NCBI GenBank assembly: GCA_021797995.1
Contig: JAJZYR010000002.1
Coordinates: 1-48,666, forward strand
Direction of reading: 5' to 3'
From: Microcaldota archaeon
Lineage (GTDB): Archaea > Micrarchaeota > Micrarchaeia > Micrarchaeales > CABMGC01
Length of the DNA stretch: 48,666 nucleotides
A model generated the notes under the pieces. That model saw only the letters and a program-made list of their open reading frames with translations. It was not told the origin of the DNA and did not search any database. Position 1 is the stretch's first letter. Each line of letters begins with the position of its first letter. This document shows positions 33,883-42,466 of this stretch, one piece after another. Both the position numbers and the translations under genes were made by a program.

Positions 33883-34057
33883 CACTGCGACAACAGCCGC
33901 AATGGAGGCAAGTGCCATATGTTCAGTGATAGCGGTGGATATGATACTACTCAGCAAGATCGCAGGACGCGACCAGACATCTGAACTCCTGTTCAACAGG
34001 GCAGTAGGCCTGATAGCCCTATTTTTCATCATTGTTGCTGCGAAGGCGGTGATTTGA
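33869..34057 (+). CDS. Small two-helix membrane protein
   Basis: 62 residues, MNLLDTATTAAMEASAICSV then a helix through IAVDMILLSK, a short polar loop (IAGRDQTSELLFNR) and a second helix (AVGLIALFFIIVAAKAVI). Helical hairpins of this size are typical of VirB2/VirB3-like or CedA1/CedA2-like subunits. It starts inside the end of the preceding gene; GTG 33860 is an alternative start. The next gene encodes a second such hairpin, and both lie between the two ATPase genes. Confidence 0.6.
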   Translation: MNLLDTATTAAMEASAICSVIAVDMILLSKIAGRDQTSELLFNRAVGLIALFFIIVAAKAVI

Positions 34058-34150
34058 ATCAACATTAAGCATATTTATACGCGGAATGGAAGGCTGGAGC
34101 GCTGGCTGCATGCCATAGCAGGAATAGGGATCGGGGCATCAGCCCTTGCG

Positions 34151-34333
34151 GTGCTGGTATCCGCAGGCGCAGGCATTTATATCGCTGTGGCCTTGTCGGC
34201 TGCAATAGCGGCAGCAGCGGCAGCGGTAATAGGAATCAACAGGGAGCCAGTAGGAAAGGATGCCATGGCAGTGCTGCTTTTCTCGGCGCTGAATCTGATT
34301 ATCGCGATGCTCCTCGTCTTTATGATAAGATGA
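34151..34333 (+). CDS. Second small two-helix membrane protein, c-subunit-like hairpin
   Basis: 60 residues from GTG 34151: a helix (GIYIAVALSAAIAAAAAAVI), a loop GINREPVGKDA and a second helix (LLFSALNLIIAMLLVFMI). The Ala/Gly-rich first helix and the R-x-P loop recall rotor c-subunits, but the ion-binding acid is replaced in SALNLIIA, so a proteolipid-like pilin or channel subunit is more likely. The frame is open upstream to 34058 and a TATA-like ATATTTATA lies at 34071-34079, so a longer form with a non-ATG start is possible. It ends just before the large ATPase gene. Confidence 0.5.
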   Translation: MLVSAGAGIYIAVALSAAIAAAAAAVIGINREPVGKDAMAVLLFSALNLIIAMLLVFMIR

Positions 34334-34337
34334 TTTC

Positions 34338-36563
34338 ATGCCTGAACTCCGCATTATCGAGGTAAGCGCGCTGCCAAAGCTCTTCAGCAATAAAGATTTC
34401 ATAAGCGCAATGCTTGGTTCACAGTTTCTTATATGCCATGACCTCGAGAGGAGCAGGACATTTATGGCAACATGCAATTCCGACGGCATCGTGAGGCTTG
34501 GCAGACTTGTTACAGGCATCTCTTTCAGGGAGGCGGACTCCAGAACCATCGAGCTCCGTAATCCGCTGTACATCGAAGGATACTGCCCTGGAAGAGAAGA
34601 GAGGAAAGGCGTGCAGGTTGAGGAGACATTTAGCGACCTTTACCTGCTTTTTGGAAATACGAACATGCGCTTCATGGTTTCGTTTGTCCCGTCAGGCCCT
34701 GGAGAGATAGGAAGCGTCAAGCGCAGGGTGGAGAGGCTTGCAAGCAGCAGGAGCGTCAGGATGACAAGGATGATGGGAAGCAGGCAGGCCGCATCATCCT
34801 CGGAATCGGTCCAGATGGACCTGTATTATGGCTCAGACGAAAGGTTAATTCTGCTTGAATTGCTTGAGATGCTGAATAAGGCCGCATTAAACAATGGCAT
34901 TTCGTATAAGGTAGGCTTCGTCATAGACGGAGACTATGGCAAATGCGGCTTTCTTGACTATCTGATGTCGAAAATCCTCGTTTTTGACAAGTCTGCAGTC
35001 AATGAGCGAAACCTTGACGGGATATTCGGTTTTCTGGGATCTGCTGATGCGATACCGCTTTCATGCGAGCATGCCGCCAGGCTCCTCCAGTTCTCAAATA
35101 GGATAACGAGGGAGGAGATGATACCCACCGCTTTTTCAGGTAGCGTCGGAGACATCGAACTCGGTGAATTCCTTGAGGGCGCAAACACAGGAAGGGGGGA
35201 GACTGTAAGGTTGGATACGAGGATATTCAACCTTGGAACAATCATATCGGGAATGCCTGGTTCAGGCAAGACCGCCACCGCAATGGGCCTTCTGAACCAG
35301 CTTGCAGTCAGATCAGGCGCTAATGCCGTAATGATATCCCCGACAAAGGAATGGAACGGCCTCGGAAGGGAGCTCGGAATGAGGATTATCAGGATCTATG
35401 ACGATCAGACCAGGATAAACTTCTTCAAGTGCGATTCTGGGATAAATATAGGAAGATTCTATGAAAACCTGGCAATGCTCATAGCCTCGGCATCAAATGC
35501 TGGACCATACAGGAATTCACTCGAAAAGAGCCTGCTGGCCGCCTTTCATAAAGCATATGGCAGGACAACTGCGCCCGATCCTGCGGCAGTATATGATGAG
35601 ATAGAAAATGCAGTAATAGAACAGCATGGAAAGAAGAATAGTGTGGAGGTGACATTCACGAAGCACGGGGAAAATATCATGGCGGCGCTGGAAGACCTCA
35701 GGCTTATGCTCCTAAGGCCCCAGTTTGCATATGCTGAAGGAATCGACTTTAATGACCTGCTGAAGGCAGGCGTCGTCTTCGACCTGTCTCAGGTAAGCAA
35801 TAACATGAAGCCGTTCTTTTACGCTCTGATACTGAATCAGGTATACAGCCTCGCCGATGCACTTGACGAGAACGGCAACGACAAGCTGAGGATGATGATG
35901 TGCCTTGAAGAAGCCCAGCTTGTGTTTGACAATACTGAAGAGTCTGCAGCAAGCATGGACCTCAAGCAGAGGATACAGGACTTCAGGAAGAAGGGCGTCG
36001 GGTTGTTCATGATAACCCATAACATCACCGACATAGACATAGGCATCAGGCGGCTCTGCCAGATAAAGCTGTATTTCAGGCAGAGTTCAGATGTCACAAA
36101 ATTTGCATGCAATGACCTGATCTTCCCTGAGGACCAGAAAGAGCAGATTATAGACAAGCTGAAACGGCTTCCGCAGGGGGTCTGCGCACTAAGTTACATG
36201 GCGCTTGATGGGAACCTGCGCGTTCCCAAGCAGTCGATATTCGTGAAACTCTACAAGCATGACATAAATGCCGGCGAAGAGGGCGGAGGGGACAGGCAGG
36301 CAACCGCGAACGCGGTGGCTCTGTGTGGCACGATGTCCATCACGCTCCTTGATGCAGAGGGCATGCCGAGGCCAGATGTACGGATAGAAGTCTGCTATCT
36401 GGGCGAGACGCTGCATCGAATGCCAACAGACAAGGCAGGGAAGGCCGTCGTAAACGATACCCTCATGGGTAAGCTTTATAAGCTCAGGGTCCTTGGAGAC
36501 AGGAAGAGGGAGACAAGAACCTTCACAGTGATTGGTGGCAGGGAGAACACCGTCAGGACGTAG
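34338..36563 (+). CDS. Second HerA/VirB4/VirD4-type ATPase with C-terminal beta domain
   Basis: 741 residues. The first 280 form an N-terminal domain containing a Ser/Arg-rich linker (RMTRMMGSRQAASSSESVQM). The motor domain follows: Walker A IISGMPGSGKTATAMG with Lys311, NAVMISPTKEWNGLG after the next strand, FDLSQVSNNMKPFF, Walker B MMMCLEEAQLVFDN with Glu-Glu near residue 522, and RKKGVGLFMITHNITDID as the sensor region. The last 60 residues (MSITLLDAEGMPRPDVRIEV ... DKAGKAVVNDTLMG) look like a carboxypeptidase-regulatory or Ig-like beta sandwich, unusual for such ATPases. Candidates are a CedB-like translocation motor or a coupling ATPase. It closes the operon. Confidence 0.8.
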   Translation: MPELRIIEVSALPKLFSNKDFISAMLGSQFLICHDLERSRTFMATCNSDGIVRLGRLVTGISFREADSRTIELRNPLYIEGYCPGREERKGVQVEETFSDLYLLFGNTNMRFMVSFVPSGPGEIGSVKRRVERLASSRSVRMTRMMGSRQAASSSESVQMDLYYGSDERLILLELLEMLNKAALNNGISYKVGFVIDGDYGKCGFLDYLMSKILVFDKSAVNERNLDGIFGFLGSADAIPLSCEHAARLLQFSNRITREEMIPTAFSGSVGDIELGEFLEGANTGRGETVRLDTRIFNLGTIISGMPGSGKTATAMGLLNQLAVRSGANAVMISPTKEWNGLGRELGMRIIRIYDDQTRINFFKCDSGINIGRFYENLAMLIASASNAGPYRNSLEKSLLAAFHKAYGRTTAPDPAAVYDEIENAVIEQHGKKNSVEVTFTKHGENIMAALEDLRLMLLRPQFAYAEGIDFNDLLKAGVVFDLSQVSNNMKPFFYALILNQVYSLADALDENGNDKLRMMMCLEEAQLVFDNTEESAASMDLKQRIQDFRKKGVGLFMITHNITDIDIGIRRLCQIKLYFRQSSDVTKFACNDLIFPEDQKEQIIDKLKRLPQGVCALSYMALDGNLRVPKQSIFVKLYKHDINAGEEGGGDRQATANAVALCGTMSITLLDAEGMPRPDVRIEVCYLGETLHRMPTDKAGKAVVNDTLMGKLYKLRVLGDRKRETRTFTVIGGRENTVRT

Positions 36564-36564
36564 G

Positions 36565-36572
36565 TTTTTATA
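36565..36572 (+). promoter_or_regulatory. TATA box of MEMO gene
   Basis: TTTTTATA about 27 bp before ATG 36596, separating the MEMO gene transcriptionally from the T4SS-like operon and implying a leaderless mRNA. Confidence 0.55.
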
Positions 36573-36595
36573 TGCGCTCCGGCATTTAGGGTAGC

Positions 36596-37429
36596 ATGGA
36601 GAGACGGCCCGCCGTGGCAGGGGCATTTTACCCAGATGACGGGAAAGAGCTGCATGGGCTTATTGAAGGGTTCATGGAAGATGCCGAACCTGACAGGAAA
36701 GCGGCTGATTCCGCCATATCCTATGTTGCTCCGCATGCTGGTTACATATACTCCGGCCATGTTGCAGCCTTTACCTACAAAGCGCTTGGAATGAGGCCCG
36801 ATCTTGGCGGCATCGAGACCTTTGTTATAATCGGGCCGAATCATACTGGAAACGGCGATGCTCTGTCCGTATCCGGAGCTGATTGGAACACGCCACTCGG
36901 AACGGTAAGAAATGACATTGCTTTTGCAAGAGCCATGACAGGACTTGACGGCAGAATAACAATCGATGAGGAGGCACATGCTTCGGAGCATTCCATAGAA
37001 GTCCAGCTGCCCCTTCTCCAGACTGTCGTGAAGAGGCCCAGGTGCTGCTTTATCTGCATGGGCGACCAGTCTTATGAAGCCGCAGAGCTGTTGAGCTGCG
37101 CAATAACCGGTGCTGCTGAGAAGTTAAACAGGAAGGTTAGCGTAATAGCAAGTTCCGATTTCAATCATTACGAGAGCGAGGCCGTGTCAAGGGGCAAGGA
37201 TCTTCCTGCGATAGGCGCTCTTGAGAGGCTCAATCCAAGGGAGTTTCATAGGCTGATTGAGGGCAGCGGCGACAGCGCATGCGGTTATGGCCCCATAACC
37301 GTTGCGGCAATGCAGGCCGCATCCTGCGGTGCCATGAGAGGGAAACTCTTGAAATACGCAACTTCTGGTGCAGTGACCGGGGATTATGGATCTGTGGTCG
37401 CATATGCAAGCATTGTATTCTGCAGGTAG
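36596..37429 (+). CDS. MEMO1 / AmmB family protein
   Basis: Fold related to class III extradiol dioxygenases; the biochemical role in archaea is unsettled. It is recognisable from RRPAVAGAFYPDD at the start, SYVAPHAGYIYSGH (His47), IIGPNHTGNG (His83), ASEHSIEVQLPLLQ, ASSDFNHYES and the CGYGPITVA segment with the conserved Cys. These give the three His and one Cys of the metal-like site. 277 residues is normal. In many archaea it neighbours AMMECR1 and radical SAM genes, but neither is present here. Confidence 0.92.
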   Translation: MERRPAVAGAFYPDDGKELHGLIEGFMEDAEPDRKAADSAISYVAPHAGYIYSGHVAAFTYKALGMRPDLGGIETFVIIGPNHTGNGDALSVSGADWNTPLGTVRNDIAFARAMTGLDGRITIDEEAHASEHSIEVQLPLLQTVVKRPRCCFICMGDQSYEAAELLSCAITGAAEKLNRKVSVIASSDFNHYESEAVSRGKDLPAIGALERLNPREFHRLIEGSGDSACGYGPITVAAMQAASCGAMRGKLLKYATSGAVTGDYGSVVAYASIVFCR

Positions 37430-37478
37430 GATAACCATATAAACCTAAAATCTTATGTCATAATTGCCGGTAATTATT

Positions 37479-39008
37479 ATGGCCGCAGGGAGGAAAGATA
37501 GAACACTTTATCTGATAGGCATAGACGCAACTCCGCTTTGGATCCTGGAAAAGCTGAAGGACGAGAAAGGCATGGAGCCATTCAGGAAGCTGATCAGGCT
37601 CAGGCAGCTCGCAGATCTCGAGTCCACGATGCCGCCGATGTCTGGATGTTCCTGGCCGAGCATATATACCGGTCTTACTCCAGGGGAGCATGGAGCTCCA
37701 GACTTCTTTGTGATGAAGAGGGATTACGTAAAGGACTTAGTATACTATGATTCAAGGCATGTACCTCCGTTCTGGAAGGAACTGGCAGACAGTGGCCATA
37801 GGTGTCTCGTCATAACCCCGTGCATGGATATACTCATCCCTGATTACGGGAATATAGACATGATAACAGGGTTTCCGCTGAAGGCGCGGGCCAGCAACGA
37901 GAGGCTTAAGGCTCTTATGCATAGCTGCGGATTCAATGGGGAGCCAGAGCTTGAGAGGAGAATGAATGAAGGAAAGCTGACGGAAATCGAGGCATCTAAG
38001 GAATATGTAAAGAGCGTGAGGAAGAGGATACGAATCGCAAAATCCCTCATCGAATCAGGGAACTACGACTTTGTCTTCGTCTGCTTTACCGAAACGGACA
38101 GACTGCAGCACTTCACACTCAACAAGAGCGACTGGAAGGAATATCTGCTTCCTGTATATAGGGAGATTGCAGGATTTGTTGGATATGTGGAGAAAAGGGT
38201 GGAGATGGAGAATGCGCTGATGCTCCTTGTATCAGACCATGGGGCACAGCCCATACGATTGAAATTCCTGCTTAATGCCTGGCTCATAAGAAATGGATAT
38301 GCTTCACTGAAAGAATCGGTGCTCAGCGGCATAAACTCAACTGTCAGCAGACCTGCACCGGCCACATACGAGATAAGGGAGAGAGTCCTAAAGAGCGGGC
38401 TGAGGAAGATCTACGACAGGATGCCACACCGCGCAAAAAGGCTGACGGCCGGAATCGTTGGCAACTTCTTCTCAAAGGCCTCTTCAGGAAGATACACGAG
38501 GCTTCATCTCTTCGATTTTGACATGAAGAAGACAAGGGCATTCGCTGAAGTTTCAAATGATCCGGTGGCAACCATATGGATAAACGACAAGCGCTTTGCG
38601 GAGGGGACGGCCGGAGATGCCGGGAGGGAGAGACTGAAGGCAGAGATCTCAAGGAAGCTCTGTGGATTGAGAAGCGCTGAAGGCGACAGGCTGATTATAG
38701 GGACGGAGAACGCAGGAGAATATTACAAGGGCACGAAAAAATTCATACCGGCAGACCTCTTTGTCGAGGCAAAGAAGAATTACACGATAGACATATTTAA
38801 TTTCTCTACCTCCACGTATTTCATGAAGCCTGAGAAGGCGAAGAGCGGAGACCACACAAGGCACGGTATAATCGGATACTATTCAGCCGGACTGAAGCTC
38901 GACATCACCGGATCCTCGGTGCTGGATATCGCACCTACAATCCTTGATTACTTTGGCAGGAGTGGAGCAGGCAAGGGCTCAAGGCTCGCCAGGAGGAGGA
39001 TTGATTGA
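37479..39008 (+). CDS. Type I phosphodiesterase / alkaline phosphatase superfamily enzyme
   Basis: Metal-dependent hydrolase of 509 residues acting on phosphate or sulfate esters. The core begins TLYLIGIDATPLWIL with the first metal Asp. The catalytic nucleophile region is TMPPMSGCSWPSIYTGLTPG, with a Ser or Thr as candidate nucleophile. Other ligands are in CFTETDRLQHF, LVSDHGAQP and near the C-terminus GDHTRHGIIGYYS. A basic region of about 200 residues is inserted before the last ligand block. ATG 37479 is chosen; an in-frame TTG at 37464 is nearer to the expected transcription start (TATA at about 37437-37443). The GT4 gene overlaps its stop, and sulfate-activation genes lie opposite. Confidence 0.85.
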   Translation: MAAGRKDRTLYLIGIDATPLWILEKLKDEKGMEPFRKLIRLRQLADLESTMPPMSGCSWPSIYTGLTPGEHGAPDFFVMKRDYVKDLVYYDSRHVPPFWKELADSGHRCLVITPCMDILIPDYGNIDMITGFPLKARASNERLKALMHSCGFNGEPELERRMNEGKLTEIEASKEYVKSVRKRIRIAKSLIESGNYDFVFVCFTETDRLQHFTLNKSDWKEYLLPVYREIAGFVGYVEKRVEMENALMLLVSDHGAQPIRLKFLLNAWLIRNGYASLKESVLSGINSTVSRPAPATYEIRERVLKSGLRKIYDRMPHRAKRLTAGIVGNFFSKASSGRYTRLHLFDFDMKKTRAFAEVSNDPVATIWINDKRFAEGTAGDAGRERLKAEISRKLCGLRSAEGDRLIIGTENAGEYYKGTKKFIPADLFVEAKKNYTIDIFNFSTSTYFMKPEKAKSGDHTRHGIIGYYSAGLKLDITGSSVLDIAPTILDYFGRSGAGKGSRLARRRID

Positions 39009-40066
39009 AGGTCGTAATGCTTGGTGGAGAAGGTCGCTTTGACAGGTCTACTGGAGACGGAGTCCCGGCATATATGTACTGGATATACAACAGCATGAGA
39101 AAGCTTGAAGGCAGGGGACTCGCGCTGTCGAAAATCGAGTATCCGAGGACGAGCAGGTTTGGCGATGGTGCCGCATGGCTCCGGCTTGTGATGAAGAGTG
39201 CAATTGACGATTACAGGGGATTTGACATCGTGCACACTGTCGACGTCAAGCCATTCTTTCCCCTGAACAGGGGAAATGCCGTCTATGCTGCAACGGGGCA
39301 TGACTTTCAGCCGCTAACAGCACCGGAGCTGGATGCGGATCTCAAGACGTCTGCAAAGAACAGGATAAAGCTTGCACTAGAGGTAAGGCACTCGCTCAGG
39401 CTCTCATTGAAGTCTGATTACCTGATAGCAGTGTCCACCATGACAAGGGATGATGCGATATCACTCGGATACGACAGGAAGAGGATATTCGTAGTTAATC
39501 ACGGAATAGACGACAGGTTTAGGAAGCTTATCAGAAAAAGGCCCAATGGAGGCAGGTTCAGGGTCGGTTACATAGGCGGATTCAGGACAAGGAAGAATGT
39601 CGGCTCGGCTATAAATGCGTTCAAGAAGATCGGTTCGAGGAATATCGTCTTTGACATTTGGGGCAAACCCGCCTATGAATATGGAAGGCTCGTCGACCTT
39701 GCAAGAGATGATTCCAGGATACGGTTCAGGGGATTCGCACCCGAAGGCAGGATAGTAGATATATACGATACCTTTGATGTCTTTGTATGGCCAAGCATGT
39801 ATGAGGGATTCGGATTCTCGATACTGGGAGCCCAGGCAAGGGGGCTTCCCGTGGTGGCATACAGGAAGAGCAGGATACCGATGGAGGTAAGAAAGCACTG
39901 CATCGAGGTAGAGGACGAAGCTGGAATGGCGGATGCTATAGAGGGCATACGCTCAAATGGATATAGTGCCGTTAAGAGAAAGCGGGCCATGGCTTATGCA
40001 CGCAGCTTCACATGGGAGAAGGCAGCCAGCGGAACTCTCGATGCTTACAGGAGGATGTTATCGTGA
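39005..40066 (+). CDS. Glycosyltransferase family 4 (GT-B)
   Basis: Transfers a sugar from a nucleotide donor, retaining type. The N-terminal domain starts MKVVMLGGEG and contains DIVHTVDVKPFF and LIAVSTMTRDD. The C-terminal donor domain has RVGYIGGFRTRKNVGSAI, VFDIWGKPAYEYG, VFVWPSMYEGFGFSILGAQA (the conserved E-x7-E region) and GLPVVAYRKSRIP. The TTG start at 39005 overlaps the preceding TGA, indicating translational coupling with the phosphodiesterase; ATG 39017 is possible. Probably builds a cell-surface glycan; the donor is unknown. Confidence 0.88.
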   Translation: MKVVMLGGEGRFDRSTGDGVPAYMYWIYNSMRKLEGRGLALSKIEYPRTSRFGDGAAWLRLVMKSAIDDYRGFDIVHTVDVKPFFPLNRGNAVYAATGHDFQPLTAPELDADLKTSAKNRIKLALEVRHSLRLSLKSDYLIAVSTMTRDDAISLGYDRKRIFVVNHGIDDRFRKLIRKRPNGGRFRVGYIGGFRTRKNVGSAINAFKKIGSRNIVFDIWGKPAYEYGRLVDLARDDSRIRFRGFAPEGRIVDIYDTFDVFVWPSMYEGFGFSILGAQARGLPVVAYRKSRIPMEVRKHCIEVEDEAGMADAIEGIRSNGYSAVKRKRAMAYARSFTWEKAASGTLDAYRRMLS

Positions 40067-40078
40067 GAGGGAGAGTCG

Positions 40079-41293
40079 TTAGTTGATTATGCCTATCCCG
40101 GCAAATTCATTACCGTCATAGAGCACGAACCTTCCAAGCTCTGGGGTGTCATCAAATGGCTCTGAAGGCACCTTTCCACTGAGCAGGAGTTCTACGTTTG
40201 CAGCACCCAGCTTAGTGATCTCCTTCTTAGGTTCTGCCTCACCAGTCACGACGCTCACTGAGTTCTTGACCTTCATCTTTGCACTGACTTCAAGCCCATT
40301 GAGTCTTATCATGGGCTTCCTTACTAACTTTGACGTGAAGAAGACAAGCGCGTTAATAGAATTTGATGCCTTAAAGCCGTCTTTCTCTCCGCAAAGTATC
40401 CTTCCCCTTGCCTCCCCGTTGATCTTCTTGTCGAATACGATAGCTACGTTCTCGCCGCGCCTTGCAGAGCCTGACTTCTTGCCTTTTACAAAAAGCTCCT
40501 TTATAACATAGGCAGATCCGGGCACCATATTCACCTTCATATTTGATCTTAGAGTGCCGCTGATTATCTTCCCGGCAATCTTTTCGATGCTGCCGTCCTC
40601 AAGCCGACCTTGAAGGACAACCCGCAGCTTCTTGCCTGCACTTCTGTTTGGTTCTTCCGCGATGGAGTACATGGTCTCGATAAGGCTATCGCCTTTGTAC
40701 CACCTCATCTTTCCAGACTTTTTCACAAGATTTTCGTTAAGATAGGCGGAAATTGGCACGAAATGCATGCCAGAACCGGAAAAGCCTATCTTTACCAGGA
40801 ATACGGACAGCTCACGGCTTATTCTTGAAAACTCCTTCTCGCCATATCCGACAGTGTCCATCTTGTTTACCGCTATTATCACTTTCTTCATGCCTAGCAT
40901 CCTCGCTAGGAAGAGATGGCGTCTTGTCTGGTCTTTTATGCCCTCGCCTGGTTTTGCAGACACAATAAGAACGGCGAAGTCCGCATATGAAGCGCCCGAT
41001 ATCATATTCTTTATGAGCTCTTCGTGCCCTGGCACATCGATAAATTCAAATCCTGAATCCTTATACCTTATCTGGGCTCTTGTGGTATCTATAGTCATTT
41101 CATTCTCACGTTCTTCTACGAAGCTATCGAGAATGTACCCTGGTTCAAACTGCCTGCCGAGCTTCTTGCTGGTTTTTTTGGCATCGTTTATTCTTTGCTC
41201 AGTAACGGAATTTGTTGCTATAAGTAGATTCCCTATGAGGGTTGACTTTCCATGGTCTTTATGCCCAAGTAGTGATATCCTAGTTATTCCCAT
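40079..41293 (-). CDS. cysN: Sulfate adenylyltransferase subunit 1-like GTPase
   Basis: EF-Tu/EF1A-like GTPase that, with CysD, activates sulfate to APS. G motifs: GHKDHGKST (G1), MTIDTTRAQI (G2 region), DVPGHEELIKNM (G3) and VNKMDTVGY (G4). Two beta-barrel domains follow, RVVLQGRLEDGSIEKIAGKI and the C-terminal part ending FVLYDGNEFAGIGIIN. The sequence itself is close to EF1A, so the CysN call relies on CysD lying directly upstream. ATG 41293 (MGITRISLLG) is preceded by GGATGGTG; the longer frame starts at TTG. At 404 residues it is somewhat shorter than E. coli CysN. Confidence 0.8.
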   Translation of the reverse strand: MGITRISLLGHKDHGKSTLIGNLLIATNSVTEQRINDAKKTSKKLGRQFEPGYILDSFVEERENEMTIDTTRAQIRYKDSGFEFIDVPGHEELIKNMISGASYADFAVLIVSAKPGEGIKDQTRRHLFLARMLGMKKVIIAVNKMDTVGYGEKEFSRISRELSVFLVKIGFSGSGMHFVPISAYLNENLVKKSGKMRWYKGDSLIETMYSIAEEPNRSAGKKLRVVLQGRLEDGSIEKIAGKIISGTLRSNMKVNMVPGSAYVIKELFVKGKKSGSARRGENVAIVFDKKINGEARGRILCGEKDGFKASNSINALVFFTSKLVRKPMIRLNGLEVSAKMKVKNSVSVVTGEAEPKKEITKLGAANVELLLSGKVPSEPFDDTPELGRFVLYDGNEFAGIGIIN

Positions 41294-41376
41294 GCATACA
41301 CCATCCCATAAACAGCCTGACATGTCCCAGTATGACTTGCAATTCAAGCGCAATGCCTGAATGCCGACTGTATTAT

Positions 41377-42165
41377 CTATAGGTATCCTAAAGCTCTAAG
41401 TTTCTGCATAACGTATTCGCGTTCTTTATCCTGATCGCGGCCGCCCCTCTCTTCCGTGTCTGTTGTCTCGAGTTCTCTCATTATCCCGTCTATTGTCTTT
41501 GCATCAGACTTGACCGGGGAGGTGCAGTGCGTACATCCGAGGCTCCTGTATCTGTATCCGTTCCTGGAGTAGTAAAGGGAATTAATCGGGATCTTCTCCC
41601 TTTTGATATACTGCCAGATATTCAATTCGTTCCAATCAAGCAGCGGATGAACACGAACATGGCCTTTCGAGTCCCTGCTTGACGAGTAGTCATCCCATAA
41701 CTCAGCAGGCTGATTCTTGTAGTCCCACTTGAAATTTCTGTCTCTGGGGCTTATGACCCTTTCTTTTCCCCTAATGCCATGCTCGTCTCTCCTTATCGAG
41801 ACTATCAGCGCATCAAATCCGCGCTCTTTCATCAGTCTCTTCAGTGCTGCTGTTTTGTTTGCGCCACAGCATGCAAATCCGGACATCTCGGGCTTTATCT
41901 CGCTCTTTACCACTATGAGATCAAGTTTCCACTTTTTCGCCAAGTATTCCCTGAACGCGTATGTCTCAGGAAAATCGATCGAATTGTCTATGTGGATAAC
42001 GGGAAATGGCACCTTCCCCAAAAAGGCCTTCCGCGCAAGGGCCAGCATTGTCGTACTGTCCTTTCCCATGCTCCAGAGCGCTGCGACACTCTTGAACCTC
42101 GATTTCGCCTCGCGCATTATGAATATGCTCCTCTCCTCGAGCTCGTTCAGGTCCTGTTTTATCAT
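41377..42165 (-). CDS. cysD: Sulfate adenylyltransferase subunit 2-like (CysD), PP-loop
   Basis: ATP-pyrophosphatase domain enzyme forming APS from ATP and sulfate together with CysN. PP-loop: AALWSMGKDSTTMLALARKA; then FPVIHIDNSIDFPETYAFRE and ISPRDRNFKWDYKNQPAELW, as in CysD. C-terminal Cys pairs occur in GCTHCTSPV. The end (EREYVMQKLRALGYL) differs from bacterial CysD and shares the KLRALGY tail with the RHH protein two genes upstream. 262 residues, four bases after the preceding gene. APS kinase or PAPS reductase genes are not in the window, so the fate of APS is open. Confidence 0.85.
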   Translation of the reverse strand: MIKQDLNELEERSIFIMREAKSRFKSVAALWSMGKDSTTMLALARKAFLGKVPFPVIHIDNSIDFPETYAFREYLAKKWKLDLIVVKSEIKPEMSGFACCGANKTAALKRLMKERGFDALIVSIRRDEHGIRGKERVISPRDRNFKWDYKNQPAELWDDYSSSRDSKGHVRVHPLLDWNELNIWQYIKREKIPINSLYYSRNGYRYRSLGCTHCTSPVKSDAKTIDGIMRELETTDTEERGGRDQDKEREYVMQKLRALGYL

Positions 42166-42169
42166 ATGC

Positions 42170-42457
42170 TTACCTGTTTATGTTCAAAAGTCCTTTCAGG
42201 TATATTGTGGCACCCTCTATTCCCTTTCCTTTGGACTTGAATACAGGGACACGTGCGATCCGCTGCCCATTTGCGCTGAAGATCTCGGCATATGCCTCCC
42301 TGAGGTCGTCTTTCTTTGCCAGCTTTACCTTGCTGAAAACGATGCTGTAGTACTTTGCGCCGTTCTTCGCGAGGCTGCGGACGAAAACCTCCCAGTTCTT
42401 CTCGCTCGGATCCTTCCATAGCTTCTCTGCCATCACAGTAAGTCCGTTTGACGTCAT
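42170..42457 (-). CDS. Unknown small protein of the cysDN operon
   Basis: 95 residues, no family recognised. The pattern KNWEVFVRSLAKNGAKYYSI and FSKVKLAKKDDLREAYAEIF, RVPVFKSKGKGIEGATIYLK suggests an alpha/beta fold; Lys-rich. It starts nine bases after the RHH gene stop and ends four bases before cysD, so it is made with them. GAGG eight bases upstream supports ATG 42457. Its position suggests an accessory role in sulfate activation or its control. Confidence 0.6.
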   Translation of the reverse strand: MTSNGLTVMAEKLWKDPSEKNWEVFVRSLAKNGAKYYSIVFSKVKLAKKDDLREAYAEIFSANGQRIARVPVFKSKGKGIEGATIYLKGLLNINR

Positions 42458-42466
42458 AAGTATGCC

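Noticed and set aside
34151-34333. A-type ATP synthase K subunit
   Set aside because: The ion-binding acidic residue is missing and no other ATP synthase genes are nearby.
29436-36563. Complete conjugative element
   Set aside because: No relaxase, integrase, origin-like repeats or cargo genes flank the T4SS-like operon.
40079-41293. Elongation factor 1-alpha
   Set aside because: Shorter, divergent second and third domains, and directly downstream of cysD; CysN fits better, though the GTPase domain alone would not decide.
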